This document shows positions 43,442 to 51,647 of a stretch of 64,000 nt of DNA, piece after piece. Every line of letters begins with the position of its first letter. The stretch's first letter is position 1. The translations under genes and the position numbers were made by a program. Source of the DNA: Pseudomonas cremoris (GTDB lineage: Bacteria > Pseudomonadota > Gammaproteobacteria > Pseudomonadales > Pseudomonadaceae); assembly GCF_014230465.1 (NCBI RefSeq), contig NZ_JAAXCY010000002.1, positions 434,001 to 498,000 on the forward strand, given 5' to 3'. The notes under the pieces were generated by a model, which ran no database searches, was not told the DNA's origin, and saw only the letters and a list, made by a program, of their open reading frames with translations.

Positions 43442-43541
43442 GCGTACTGCTCCGTTAATGCATTTGCTGAATCGACGGTATTGGGGCAGCCATCGCGTTC
43501 TAACGCAGGCATTTCGATGGAGATACGTAAATTGTTACAAC

Positions 43542-43889
43542 TTAATTGGAGCCTTCGTCTGCCTCAGCGGCCATGGACTTAACGATTCGTCGCACAGTTT
43601 TTTGATCATCCAAAGGCAAGCGCCTGAACTGCTCGATCAGATCAGCTTCTGCAGGCTCAAGCCCCTGACCAGGTGGTGGAGATCGATGCCCAGAAAGCAC
43701 GTATCCCGCGTCAACCTTATGTTCCGCCAGCGCCGAAACGTAACGAAGATCCAATGAATTGGCACCTTGCTCGTAATTTTTTTGAGTCCCACGGCTGACT
43801 CCTAACAATGTCCCAAAATCAGTTTGATTCAAACCTAAGCGCTCGCGCTCTTCCCTTAGGCGATCACCTACTCCGTCAGCTATGAGCAT
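43542..43889 (-). CDS. XRE-family phage repressor
   Basis: About 115 residues. The helix-turn-helix is LREERERLGLNQTDFGTLLG with VSRGTQKNYEQGANSLDL, typical of XRE/Cro-CI proteins. The rest is a short helical tail ending in an acidic segment, without a LexA-type protease domain, so RecA cleavage is not expected. This fits a P2-like C repressor and leaves induction to another factor. ATG 43889 is given as start; in-frame GTG 43901 and GTG 43904 are possible. It is divergent from the lytic regulator gene at 43979. Confidence 0.85.
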   Translation of the reverse strand: MLIADGVGDRLREERERLGLNQTDFGTLLGVSRGTQKNYEQGANSLDLRYVSALAEHKVDAGYVLSGHRSPPPGQGLEPAEADLIEQFRRLPLDDQKTVRRIVKSMAAEADEGSN

Positions 43890-43912
43890 TTTTTTATTCA
43901 CCACACTTGACC

Positions 43913-43930
43913 TGATCAAATATTTGACCA
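43913..43930. promoter_or_regulatory. Operator palindrome in the lysis-lysogeny switch
   Basis: TGATCAAATATTTGACCA, palindromic in 16 of 18 positions. It lies between the divergent repressor and gp16-like genes. For rightward transcription TTGACC at 43907-43912 and AAGAAT at 43930-43935, 17 bp apart, could be the promoter, with this operator in the spacer. The promoter assignment is tentative. Confidence 0.65.
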
Positions 43931-43978
43931 AGAATCACCACAGACAAACAGAAACAACCACAAACGAACAGAGTAGAC

Positions 43979-44182
43979 ATGATGCCCGCCACCATTACAC
44001 CCGAGCAAGCCCGGGCCGCTCTTGATCACAAGGGAGTGAGCATCGCGGAGTTCAGCCGTAAGCATGGGTTGAATAAAAATTTAGTCAGCGACCTATTGAA
44101 CGGTCGGATCAAAGGTCGCCGGGGGGAGGCACATCGCGCCGCCGTGTTACTCGGTATCAAAGACGGCGTGATTGCACAGTAA
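43979..44182 (+). CDS. BcepMu gp16-like DNA-binding regulator
   Basis: 67 residues. TPEQARAALDHKGVSIAEFS, then KHGLNKNLVSDLLNGRIKGR and RGEAHRAAVLLGIKDG, match the BcepMu gp16 family of small phage helix-turn-helix proteins. By position (first gene of the rightward early operon, divergent from the repressor) it is the Cro/Cox-type switch partner. Its TAATG stop-start overlap couples it to the CII-like gene. Confidence 0.82.
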   Translation: MMPATITPEQARAALDHKGVSIAEFSRKHGLNKNLVSDLLNGRIKGRRGEAHRAAVLLGIKDGVIAQ

Positions 44183-44691
44183 TGGCCAGGTCTCTGAGGG
44201 AACAGCAGAAAATGAAAAGTCAGGTTCTAAAAACACGCCGCGAAGTCGTAAGTGCGATTATTTGCGCCTACGAAGGTGGGCGCGAATGCGCCGCTGCTCG
44301 TATTGGCCTGCAGCTTAAGAAGTTCGACAACCACGCCTACGAGAACAACAACTGCCGTCCGCTGACAGATGCGCAGATCTTCCAGCTGGAGCAAGTCACC
44401 GGCACGCAGCACTTGGCCAACTACGTCGCATCGATGTACGGCGGCATGTTTGTACCGGTGATCCACCCGGACAGCCTGGACAATGTGGAGATGTATTCAC
44501 GGGCTATGCAGAGTTCCGCAAAGCAGGGCACGGTCGATCAGATCATTGCCCAAGCGCTTGAGGACGGTGTGATCACCGAGAACGAAGCAGAACTAATCAT
44601 CAATGCTCACACCCTGCACATGGCTGCACGCACAGCGGAAGTGTATGCCGCCATTGATCTCTATCGCGCCAAATCGGGGAAAGCTCAATGA
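44182..44691 (+). CDS. Phage regulatory protein CII-like (CP76 family)
   Basis: 169 residues. VLKTRREVVSAIICAYEGGR with NHAYENNNCRPLTDAQIFQL is the start of the CII/CP76 regulatory family, and the C-terminal helix includes AELIINAHTLHMAARTAEVY. Such proteins regulate establishment of lysogeny or early transcription in P2/186-type phages. ATG 44212 (MKSQVLKT) is an equally plausible start 10 codons in. It is coupled to both neighbours. Confidence 0.78.
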   Translation: MARSLREQQKMKSQVLKTRREVVSAIICAYEGGRECAAARIGLQLKKFDNHAYENNNCRPLTDAQIFQLEQVTGTQHLANYVASMYGGMFVPVIHPDSLDNVEMYSRAMQSSAKQGTVDQIIAQALEDGVITENEAELIINAHTLHMAARTAEVYAAIDLYRAKSGKAQ

Positions 44692-45053
44692 CCGCTCAAA
44701 CCAACGCCATGGACTACAAGGAATGCATGCAAAGCGCCGCACTGGCGTTCCTTGAGCGTCATCAAGCCGAACACCTTGCCGACCTGTCCGCACTACTCAA
44801 TCGCACGATCGATCACCTAGTCATCAGTTTCGACGTTACCGAATCGGTTGCAACCAAACTGGTGTCCCTTGCCCACATCGAGCTGACGGAAATCGCTTTC
44901 CGCCAGCGCCTGCTCCTGGACTACAGCACCGACACCGTCGTGGTGATCAAGGATCCCGTGAAGGGTCATTGCTGGTCTGTCCCGGTCAGCCTGATTTATG
45001 AACGTGTCCTGAACACCCCGGACAACGTGCGTTTGCGCTCCGCAAACTCGTAA
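44688..45053 (+). CDS. Early-region hypothetical protein
   Basis: 121 residues, soluble, mostly helical (EHLADLSALLNRTIDHLVIS, ESVATKLVSLAHIELTEIA) with a terminal beta-like part (STDTVVVIKDPVKGHCWSVP). No family was recognised. It overlaps the CII-like stop by 4 bp (ATGA) and is thus in the early operon, ahead of the replication genes. Confidence 0.6.
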   Translation: MTAQTNAMDYKECMQSAALAFLERHQAEHLADLSALLNRTIDHLVISFDVTESVATKLVSLAHIELTEIAFRQRLLLDYSTDTVVVIKDPVKGHCWSVPVSLIYERVLNTPDNVRLRSANS

Positions 45054-45126
45054 CACCAACCCAACCAATCGCCTGCCCCACGTCCCATGGGTTTGGGTGA
45101 GCTGTGCCCGAAATCGAGGTTTAACG

Positions 45127-45360
45127 ATGGCAAACGCCGTAATTGTCACCACTCAACTGCCCCCGGCCGAGGCCGAGGCGTTGCTGGCCGCGCTGCGTGA
45201 ACAGTATCGCTTGAGCCTCAACGAACATTGGTACGACGACCAGTTCCGCCTTGTTGCGAACGGTCTGCGCCACGGCGCAATTCTCGCCCACGTCCCTGTG
45301 ATGGCAGCACAAAAACGCCTTATGGCCGCCCTCTCTCATAGCCTAAAGGCAGCGAAATAA
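45127..45360 (+). CDS. Early-region small hypothetical protein
   Basis: 77 residues. LPPAEAEALLAALREQYRLS, then NEHWYDDQFRLVANGLRHG and a basic tail. No family was recognised. GAGG lies 8 bases before ATG 45127. Its TAATG overlap couples it to the primase-helicase, so it may assist replication. Confidence 0.6.
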   Translation: MANAVIVTTQLPPAEAEALLAALREQYRLSLNEHWYDDQFRLVANGLRHGAILAHVPVMAAQKRLMAALSHSLKAAK

Positions 45361-48071
45361 TGTCCACAATGAAAGATGATATCCGCGCCCAAGTCATCGA
45401 GCGGTTGCAGTTCGATTTCGACTTGAAGGTCCGTACCGGCTCCAACTACATGCGCGGCGGCACCTGCCCAAAATGCAAAAAGAAAGAGCTGTACGCCCGC
45501 CACGACAACCCTTGGCAGATCCGCTGTGGCCGGCCTGAACGCTGTGGCCACATCGAGCATGTCAAGGATCTGTACGACGACCTGTTCGAGGACTGGAGCA
45601 AGCGCGCACCGGCAACAGAAAACGATCCGACGGTAACGGCGCGTACATACCTGGAGTTTGCACGCGGTTTCGACATAGGGACGTTGACCGGCTGGTTCAC
45701 CCAGGAAAACTACGTAAACCACGAAACGGGCGAATCCAGCGCCACGATTCGGTTTCCGCTACCAAACGAGGGCTATTGGGAAAGGCTGATTGATCGGCCC
45801 GCTCGCTTCGGCAAGATGAAGGCTCGCTTCAAGCCCAAGTACAGCGCCCTGGGTCACTGGTGGTGCCCTCCGACTGTCGACTTGGCCACCGTTAAGGAGC
45901 TGTGGATCGTTGAGGGGATCTTTGATGCCGTTGCCTTGCTGCACAACGGGATCGATGCTGTGTCCGCGATGTCGAGCGTCAGCTATCCCGCGAACGCCCT
46001 GGAGCAACTGGCAGAACAACGTAAAGGCAACCTCCCGCGCCTGGTATGGGCTCTGGACAATGAGCCGGCGGCCCGCGGCTACCTGCAGCGCTGGGTAAAG
46101 ATGTCCCGCCAGCTTGGATTCAGCTGTGCCGCTGCCCTGATTCCACAACGCGATGGCCGCAAGGTTGACTGGAACGACCAGCATCAGCGCTGGAGCTTTG
46201 AAGAAGCTGACAAGCGCGATCAGCGCCGCAGCCGTGACCTTGAAATCGCACGCCATGAAGGTGACCTGCTATTGGCACCGTCGCCACGCGATAAGGCCAT
46301 CCTGATGTACACCTGGGAGGACGCCACATCCGAATTCCACTTTGAGTTCGGGAGCAAGATGTACTGGGCGAAGTTCGACCTGTCGAAACTGGAAGATGAA
46401 CAGCGCGCTCTTCTCAACAGCGACGATCACGACGACCAACAGCTAAACGATCGGCAGGCACGCAACAAAGTGCTGGAGTCCGTCTGCGGACTAAAACTGA
46501 TCGCCAACTGTAATTTCCAGGCTCTGTATAAGCAGGTAAACGAAGTCACCGGCGACGCCTGGTTCTATTTCCAAGTGGATACTCCCAGCGACAATGCACC
46601 CGAAAAACACACGTTTACCCCTAAGCAGATCTCCTCCAGTAGCGAATTCAAGGCCCGCCTGATGAACGCTAGCGCGAGCTGGCTCGGCACACAAAAGCAT
46701 CTGGACCAGATCATCGTCCGTCAGACGGAACGCTTGAAAACCGTCGAGACAATCGACTTCCTCGGATACAGCAAAGAGCACAAGGCATACATCTTCAACG
46801 ACATCGCGGTACAGGCCGGGAACGTCTACAAGGCCAACGACGAAGACTACTTTGAATTTGGCCAGGTTCGCGTCAAGTGCCTGATGAAGTCGATCAAAAT
46901 CAACATGGCAAGTGCTTCGAAAGGCTACCGCGACGACTGGTTGCCCAACCTCTGGTTGTGCTTCGGGGAGAAAGGCCTGGTAGCGCTGACATACTGGTTC
47001 GGCTCCCTGTTCGCGGAGCAGATCCGTGCCGACTACGAAAGTTTTCCATTCCTGGAAATGTCTGGCGAACCCGACTCAGGCAAAACCACGCTGATCAAAT
47101 TCCTCTGGAAATTGTTCGGTCGCCTCTATGAGGGTTTCGACCCGGCCAAGGGCTCTATTTCCGGTCGAAGCCGAGCAATGGGCCAGGTATCGAACATCCC
47201 ACTGGTATTGCTTGAGGCCGACCGTAACACCGATGCAGAGAATGCGAAGTCGTTCGAATGGGATGAATTCAAGGACTACTACGGCGGCGGTCTGCTGCGG
47301 ACACGTGGGGTGAAAAACAACAGCAACGACACCTACGAGCCCCCATTCCGTGCGTCCATCGTCATCGCGCAGAACGCCGGTGTGTCGGGCCATGAAGCGA
47401 TTCTGAGCCGGATTACGAAACTGTACTTCGCGAAGCCCAACATCACCGAAGAAAGCCGCAAAGCAGCGGACGCCTTGGTGCAGACCGAGGTGGGCGACGT
47501 CAGCCACTTCATGGTCAAGGCGATGAAGGCTGAACCGCAGGTCATGAAACGGTTTGCGGAGGCCTACCCAAAGTACCGGGCCGAATTGTGGGCCAGTAAA
47601 AAACTCTCATCCGATCGAATCATCCGCAACCACAGCATGTTGCTTGCCCTGGTCGACTGTCTGCAGCTCGTACTGCAGGTGCCTGATCACATGGTGCGCG
47701 AAACACGCAAATACATCACAGGGATGGCCAACGATCGCCAGGCGGCCATCACCACCGACCCACAAGAACTGAACGACTTCTGGCAGGTGTACGACTACCT
47801 AGAAACTCTCCCGGGTAGCCCGCTGGTCAACCACAGCAAAAACCCTTGCGTCATCGCCATCAACCTCAACCAGTTTGCCGAGGTCGCTCACGAACACCGC
47901 CAGCGTATCCCCGACCTTGCCACACTGCGCCGGATGCTCAAGGACGGAAGGACCCACAAGCTGATCGATGCCAGCAAACCCACCGAAAGTGCTATTCGCG
48001 CAAACCTGCAGGCGCGTACCCCACTGCAACCGGTGCCGCAGTCAGTCCGGTGCTGGCACTTTAAGGTTTGA
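45360..48071 (+). CDS. TOPRIM primase-helicase replication protein
   Basis: 903 residues. An N-terminal zinc ribbon (CPKCKKKEL, then CGRPERCGHIEHV), a TOPRIM domain near 180-240 (ELWIVEGIFDAVALLHNG, VWALDNEPAARGY) and a P-loop helicase (SGEPDSGKTTLIKFLWKLFG near 570, Walker B-like VLLEADRNTD) are seen. It should prime and unwind phage DNA, replacing the rolling-circle gpA of P2. That is a notable difference in replication strategy. It is the largest early gene and ends the early operon. Confidence 0.85.
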   Translation: MSTMKDDIRAQVIERLQFDFDLKVRTGSNYMRGGTCPKCKKKELYARHDNPWQIRCGRPERCGHIEHVKDLYDDLFEDWSKRAPATENDPTVTARTYLEFARGFDIGTLTGWFTQENYVNHETGESSATIRFPLPNEGYWERLIDRPARFGKMKARFKPKYSALGHWWCPPTVDLATVKELWIVEGIFDAVALLHNGIDAVSAMSSVSYPANALEQLAEQRKGNLPRLVWALDNEPAARGYLQRWVKMSRQLGFSCAAALIPQRDGRKVDWNDQHQRWSFEEADKRDQRRSRDLEIARHEGDLLLAPSPRDKAILMYTWEDATSEFHFEFGSKMYWAKFDLSKLEDEQRALLNSDDHDDQQLNDRQARNKVLESVCGLKLIANCNFQALYKQVNEVTGDAWFYFQVDTPSDNAPEKHTFTPKQISSSSEFKARLMNASASWLGTQKHLDQIIVRQTERLKTVETIDFLGYSKEHKAYIFNDIAVQAGNVYKANDEDYFEFGQVRVKCLMKSIKINMASASKGYRDDWLPNLWLCFGEKGLVALTYWFGSLFAEQIRADYESFPFLEMSGEPDSGKTTLIKFLWKLFGRLYEGFDPAKGSISGRSRAMGQVSNIPLVLLEADRNTDAENAKSFEWDEFKDYYGGGLLRTRGVKNNSNDTYEPPFRASIVIAQNAGVSGHEAILSRITKLYFAKPNITEESRKAADALVQTEVGDVSHFMVKAMKAEPQVMKRFAEAYPKYRAELWASKKLSSDRIIRNHSMLLALVDCLQLVLQVPDHMVRETRKYITGMANDRQAAITTDPQELNDFWQVYDYLETLPGSPLVNHSKNPCVIAINLNQFAEVAHEHRQRIPDLATLRRMLKDGRTHKLIDASKPTESAIRANLQARTPLQPVPQSVRCWHFKV

Positions 48072-48194
48072 GGTGCACGACATTCAGCGTCACCGACCCA
48101 ATAGATCCAGCAGTTTGCATCCCAACTTCTAACAACAATGCCCCGGCCGCAGCGCTAGACTGCCCGGGGTGCTCCAGCTTACAGAGGGCTAGCA

Positions 48195-48407
48195 ATGAAC
48201 TCCCGATCGGACAGCGTCCTGCTATTCACTGACCTGCAGCGCATCACTGGCTACCAGCGCCGTTCTGATGTTGAACGGTCACTGATCGACCAGGGCGTTC
48301 GCCTGTTCCGTGGCCGCACAGGGCCGTGGACAACGCTGGACCTTATTAACCAAGCCGCAGGCATGACGCCTGCCGCTACAGAGCGATACGACGCCGACAT
48401 CCTATGA
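48195..48407 (+). CDS. DUF4224 protein, candidate excisionase
   Basis: 70 residues. LLFTDLQRITGYQRRSDVER with SLIDQGVRLFRGRTGPWTTL is the DUF4224 pattern, small winged-helix-like proteins encoded just before phage integrases and thought to act as recombination directionality factors. AGAGGG is the ribosome site. Its stop overlaps the integrase start (ATGA). Confidence 0.75.
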   Translation: MNSRSDSVLLFTDLQRITGYQRRSDVERSLIDQGVRLFRGRTGPWTTLDLINQAAGMTPAATERYDADIL

Positions 48408-49552
48408 GGAAAGCAAGGAAGCGGAAGCATAATCCGCACATCCCCTCTCACATCGATCAGGCCGCTCTCCCAGCGGCCGTTTACTTTGATCAGCGAAACG
48501 AAGGGGTTTGGTACACCCTTCATCGTGACGAGACGGGCACGCAGCGCCGGCGCAACATAGCGCCGGCTACCGTTTCGCTGGCAGAGCTACACCAAATCAT
48601 GGACGAGGCTTCCAACGTCGACCGGGGAACGCTCCGCTACGTTTGTGCGCAGTTCCACGACAGCGATCGATACAACAAGCTGAGTTCGAAAACCCATGAC
48701 GATTATTGCTACTCCCGCGATGTTCTCCTGACTATTCCCACCAAGCTGGGAAAACCGTTGGGGGATCTGGCCGTTCGGAAATTCACTTCTGCCCTGGTGC
48801 AACGAATCGTTGACCGACTCGCGGACGAAGGCACGCCATCGAAGGCCGCACATGCACTCCGCTACCTGCGCCGTGTGCTGCAGTGGGGCCGCAATCGTGG
48901 CTTTCTGGAAGTGAATCCGGCCCTGGGCATTGAGGCGCCCGTAGAGCGCAAACAGCGCCGTCTACCCAACCACCAGGTCATGGACAACCTTATCGACCGG
49001 GCGACTGCCAGGGGGCTGCTGCAACGCAATGAGAAAGGCGGCTGTCCCGAATACCTGGGCTACGTAATGGAACTGGCCTACCTCTGCAGGTTGCGCGGCA
49101 TCGAGGTCGTGACCCTTACTGACGAAAACGAGCTGGAGAGCGGAATCCTGACCAATCGCCGCAAGGGCAGCCGCGACAATATCGTTCGTTGGACCCCAAG
49201 GCTTCGCAAAGCTTGGGACCATGCTAAGGCCTATCGAACCAAGATATGGGCCAAGCGCAAAACCGCAATCCCGATCATGCCATCGCGCCGGAACATCATC
49301 GTGGCCAGTCACGGTGGCCCCCTCCGCAAGTCCAGTCTCGATACAGCTTGGCAACGTTTCATCACATTGGCTCTTGCAGACGACATCATCACTCCAGAAC
49401 AACGTTTCGCACTCCACGACTTGAAGCGACGTGGCATTACCGACACGACCGGCAACCGCGCGGATAAACAGGAGGCCAGCGGCCACCGTGACCCCAAGAT
49501 GATGGACGTATACGATCTGAGCATACCTACCGTATCCCCCTCTGCAGACTGA
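48404..49552 (+). CDS. Tyrosine integrase
   Basis: 382 residues. The catalytic region has Arg in LCRLRGIEVVTL, Lys in NRRKGSRDN, then HDLKRRG with Lys where most members have Arg, His in ASGHRDPKMM and the nucleophile Tyr in VYDLS. An N-terminal arm-binding part (RKRKHNPHIPSHIDQA) and a core-binding domain precede it. It inserts and removes the prophage at tRNA-Thr. It lies about 1.1 kb from attR with one cargo gene between. Confidence 0.93.
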   Translation: MRKARKRKHNPHIPSHIDQAALPAAVYFDQRNEGVWYTLHRDETGTQRRRNIAPATVSLAELHQIMDEASNVDRGTLRYVCAQFHDSDRYNKLSSKTHDDYCYSRDVLLTIPTKLGKPLGDLAVRKFTSALVQRIVDRLADEGTPSKAAHALRYLRRVLQWGRNRGFLEVNPALGIEAPVERKQRRLPNHQVMDNLIDRATARGLLQRNEKGGCPEYLGYVMELAYLCRLRGIEVVTLTDENELESGILTNRRKGSRDNIVRWTPRLRKAWDHAKAYRTKIWAKRKTAIPIMPSRRNIIVASHGGPLRKSSLDTAWQRFITLALADDIITPEQRFALHDLKRRGITDTTGNRADKQEASGHRDPKMMDVYDLSIPTVSPSAD

Positions 49553-49673
49553 GCAAAAATCTACGTGATGAGGCATTTAGCTCACATGCGTGGAGAGTGA
49601 GGAAATCACCTGCTCAGTTGCGACTGGCGAAGGCCTACACTTAATCAAAATGACGATAGCGGGAGATAAGCTG

Positions 49674-50531
49674 ATGCTGTATCAACGAATGGAAGAGCTT
49701 GAAAGGGAATTCGACCTGCTGATCGGGCTCATGGGAGACATGATCACTGCGCAGGCAACGCTGCACGATCCGACAGCCGACTCTCCAGGGTGGATGTACA
49801 GTCAGCATGACCTGGCGAAGAAACTCTTCCGTCATATGTGTTCCGCACGGACATTACTTGAGCCCTCTCCCTTTCAAAGTCAGACCGTCCCAGCGCACGG
49901 TTTTATTGACCACTCATCAGTAGCAGTTCTGACTCGCACATCGCTTGAGAACTACTTAGTGATGAGCTGGCTTCTCAGCGGTGGAAATAAATCGCTACAA
50001 GAATTCCGACATAATGTTTGGGAGTATTGTGGGTGGAAAAAGCGAAGCAAATTCGCCGCAACGACCGATGAGGCCCGGACCTCTCGACAGGCAGCCGAAG
50101 ATGATGCTTCCGCTTTGTGGCCTGTGATCCAGGAATCCCCACTTTTCCAAAACTATACTGAGTCCCAGCAACAGCGATTGCGCAAGGGTGATTGGGGTAC
50201 AGGCTGGCACTGGAACGACCTCGCAGAAGAGGCTGGTTTGCACAAAACCTACTTCACCTCGACCTATCCCTTCTTAAGTGGACATGTACACAGCGACTTC
50301 ATCGGAGCACTCCAGAACGGCCAAGCGGTCACGCTGGACAATCAGTACATGTTGGGGTCAGGTTACCTGCAGGTTATCGTTATGCTGATGGGCCATTTCG
50401 CACATCATTACGCGAACCTGTTCCCCCCAGCCAACAATGTGTTGCTTCATGCCGGAGAAGTACGCGAGATCGCGGAAAAGTGGAATCTTCGCGCCGAGGA
50501 CATGGATTTCCTTTACCGGCCAAGAGAATGA
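49674..50531 (+). CDS. Prophage cargo: DUF5677/HEPN-like protein
   Basis: 285 residues, helical. Visible features are LTRTSLENYLVMSWLLSGGN, then YPFLSGHVHSDFIGALQNGQ, a Y-x-x-L-S-x-x-x-H arrangement like that of DUF5677 and related HEPN-like proteins. It ends WNLRAEDMDFLYRPRE. ATG 49674 was chosen because GGGAG lies 8 bases upstream; an ATG at 49650 and a GTG at 49590 are weaker. It sits between integrase and attR, a site often occupied by cargo. Function unknown; an abortive-infection or RNase role is only speculation. A related 3' fragment lies beyond attR. Confidence 0.65.
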   Translation: MLYQRMEELEREFDLLIGLMGDMITAQATLHDPTADSPGWMYSQHDLAKKLFRHMCSARTLLEPSPFQSQTVPAHGFIDHSSVAVLTRTSLENYLVMSWLLSGGNKSLQEFRHNVWEYCGWKKRSKFAATTDEARTSRQAAEDDASALWPVIQESPLFQNYTESQQQRLRKGDWGTGWHWNDLAEEAGLHKTYFTSTYPFLSGHVHSDFIGALQNGQAVTLDNQYMLGSGYLQVIVMLMGHFAHHYANLFPPANNVLLHAGEVREIAEKWNLRAEDMDFLYRPRE

Positions 50532-50576
50532 CTTAAGCCTCCTATCGCTTTGTAATTTACCTACGAGCAAAAATCC

Positions 50577-50637
50577 ACGTAACAAGCGAATCAGAGCCCG
50601 CTATCTATGCGGGCTCTGGCGTAACTGCACGTAACAA
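50577..50637 (+). promoter_or_regulatory. Candidate integrase arm-type sites and hairpin, right end
   Basis: ACGTAACAA at 50577-50585 and 50629-50637, identical to the left-end copies. Between them lies a perfect inverted repeat CAGAGCCCGC-TATCTAT-GCGGGCTCTG (50592-50618) without a T run, either a transcription barrier for the cargo gene or part of the intasome. Confidence 0.55.
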
Positions 50638-50679
50638 GAGGTCTCGTAAGTCATTGATTTGTTTGTTTTGAGCACCTAG

Positions 50680-50727
50680 CTTGTAATCAGTAGGTCCCGG
50701 GTTCGACTCCTGGTGCCGGCACCATAC
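50680..50727 (+). repeat. attR core (48-bp direct repeat)
   Basis: Perfect copy of 17990-18037. It contains only the 3' half of tRNA-Thr and cannot make a tRNA. It marks the right edge of the prophage. Confidence 0.95.
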
Positions 50728-50735
50728 GCAGTATC

Positions 50736-50767
50736 AAAAAAGGCTCACCGCAAGGTGGGCCTTTTTT
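50736..50767 (+). terminator. Original host terminator of tRNA-Thr
   Basis: AAAAAAGGCTCACC, loop GCAA, GGTGGGCCTTTTTT. It lies directly after attR, where the tRNA terminator would have been before integration. It now has no intact tRNA gene in front of it. Confidence 0.85.
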
Positions 50768-50807
50768 GTTTTCCCACTTTCACAATTTCGCTCACACCAG
50801 CATCCAA

Positions 50808-50963
50808 ATGCCGCGTGCCACTCCAACTCCCGTCACTACCGCGGCAAAGGCAGTGTTCGATCAATCCGGTGAGGGAATCGAACTGGCGACGAAGTGGCAC
50901 ATCAGGGCTGAAACCATGGCCCATATTTATGACCATCTGGACCTTCAAGAGCCTAAGCTCTGA
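50808..50963 (+). pseudogene. 3' remnant related to the integrase-side cargo gene
   Basis: A frame ending GEGIELATKWHIRAETMAHI-YDHL aligns without gaps to the C terminus of the 49674-50531 product (GEVREIAEKWNLRAEDMDFLY): about 12 identities in 26 positions by eye. No matching 5' part or ribosome site is present. It lies in host DNA 80 bp outside attR, so it is best read as the leftover end of a similar cargo gene from an older element at the same tRNA. Confidence 0.6.
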
Positions 50964-51288
50964 CCCGAAAGCTCATGAGGCAGGAAGCGAATAACCTCCT
51001 CCCCCAGAAATTCATTGATCTACGCCAGTCTAGCTTGAACCGGTTCCAGCTCGTTGAACGCCCACACCTGGGCGGCGTCGCGGATCGACCCGCCCCCCCG
51101 AAGACTCCGAGAAAAACCCTCCCATCAACATTCCCGATTGCTCCCCATCCCCCACCAAGCTACTCTCCCGCCGTCGCTGTCAATTCAGCGATCGGGCCTG
51201 AGAACCCGGCAAGATGCAGGCGCCACAGCGCCGCCCATTCGCACGATTACGAATGTGGTAGCTCTCACTCGATATGGGAGTTTTACCG
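50964..51288. other. Intergenic scar region
   Basis: About 325 bp, no supportable gene. It contains low-complexity C-rich sequence. GGGAG 8 bases before 51289 is the ribosome site of the next gene, whose promoter is presumably here. Confidence 0.45.
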
Positions 51289-51573
51289 ATGACCACTACA
51301 CACCCATCAGCCTTAACCACCCTCGGCGTCACCCCTTTTTCCTTTCACTCCGACCAACCTCTGTTCCGCGTTAACAGCGGTGTTTCCCTGCCTGACGCTC
51401 TGCACCACGCCTCCAACCTGCTGCACGTTGCCGAGTTGCTCGCAGAAGACGCGGCCATGACGCGTGATACGGATCGCTACGCCTGGGCATCGCACTTCTT
51501 GCAGGAGATGAGCAAGGCGGTGATTGATGATGTGGTGAAGGTGCTGGAGTCGCCTTGCCATACCGAGCAATAA
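51289..51573 (+). CDS. DUF3077 family protein
   Basis: 94 residues. PLFRVNSGVSLPDALHHASN with LLHVAELLAEDAAMTRDTDR, then WASHFLQEMSKAVIDD, is the pattern of DUF3077, a small helical family common in fluorescens and putida group Pseudomonas in several copies. The function is unknown. ATG 51289 has GGGAG upstream. It is monocistronic and ends at a shared terminator with the convergent pel operon. Confidence 0.8.
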   Translation: MTTTHPSALTTLGVTPFSFHSDQPLFRVNSGVSLPDALHHASNLLHVAELLAEDAAMTRDTDRYAWASHFLQEMSKAVIDDVVKVLESPCHTEQ

Positions 51574-51590
51574 CCAATCCCTGAGCAACA

Positions 51591-51629
51591 AAAAAGGCAC
51601 TTGCCGCTATCCGCCAAGTGCCTTTTTTT
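51591..51629. terminator. Bidirectional terminator between DUF3077 and pelG
   Basis: AAAAAGGCACTTG, loop CCGCTATCCGC, CAAGTGCCTTTTTTT. Symmetrical A and T tracts suit termination of both the rightward DUF3077 gene and the leftward pel operon. Confidence 0.88.
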
Positions 51630-51647
51630 CGTCGCGCTTAACGCCAA

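Noticed and set aside
43388..43519. 43-codon minus-strand frame starting MPALERDG
   Set aside because: No ribosome site and it overlaps the better-supported 58-codon frame.
48130..48175. CCCCGG...CCGGGG hairpin after the primase-helicase gene as a terminator
   Set aside because: No T run and an imperfect long loop, and the excisionase-integrase genes follow on the same strand; not enough support.
50680..50727. Second tRNA-Thr gene
   Set aside because: Only the 3' half is present; the acceptor 5' strand, D arm and half of the anticodon arm are missing. It is attR.
50766..50963. Independent small gene after attR
   Set aside because: No ribosome site, no conserved start, and similarity only to the 3' end of a nearby gene; treated as a remnant.
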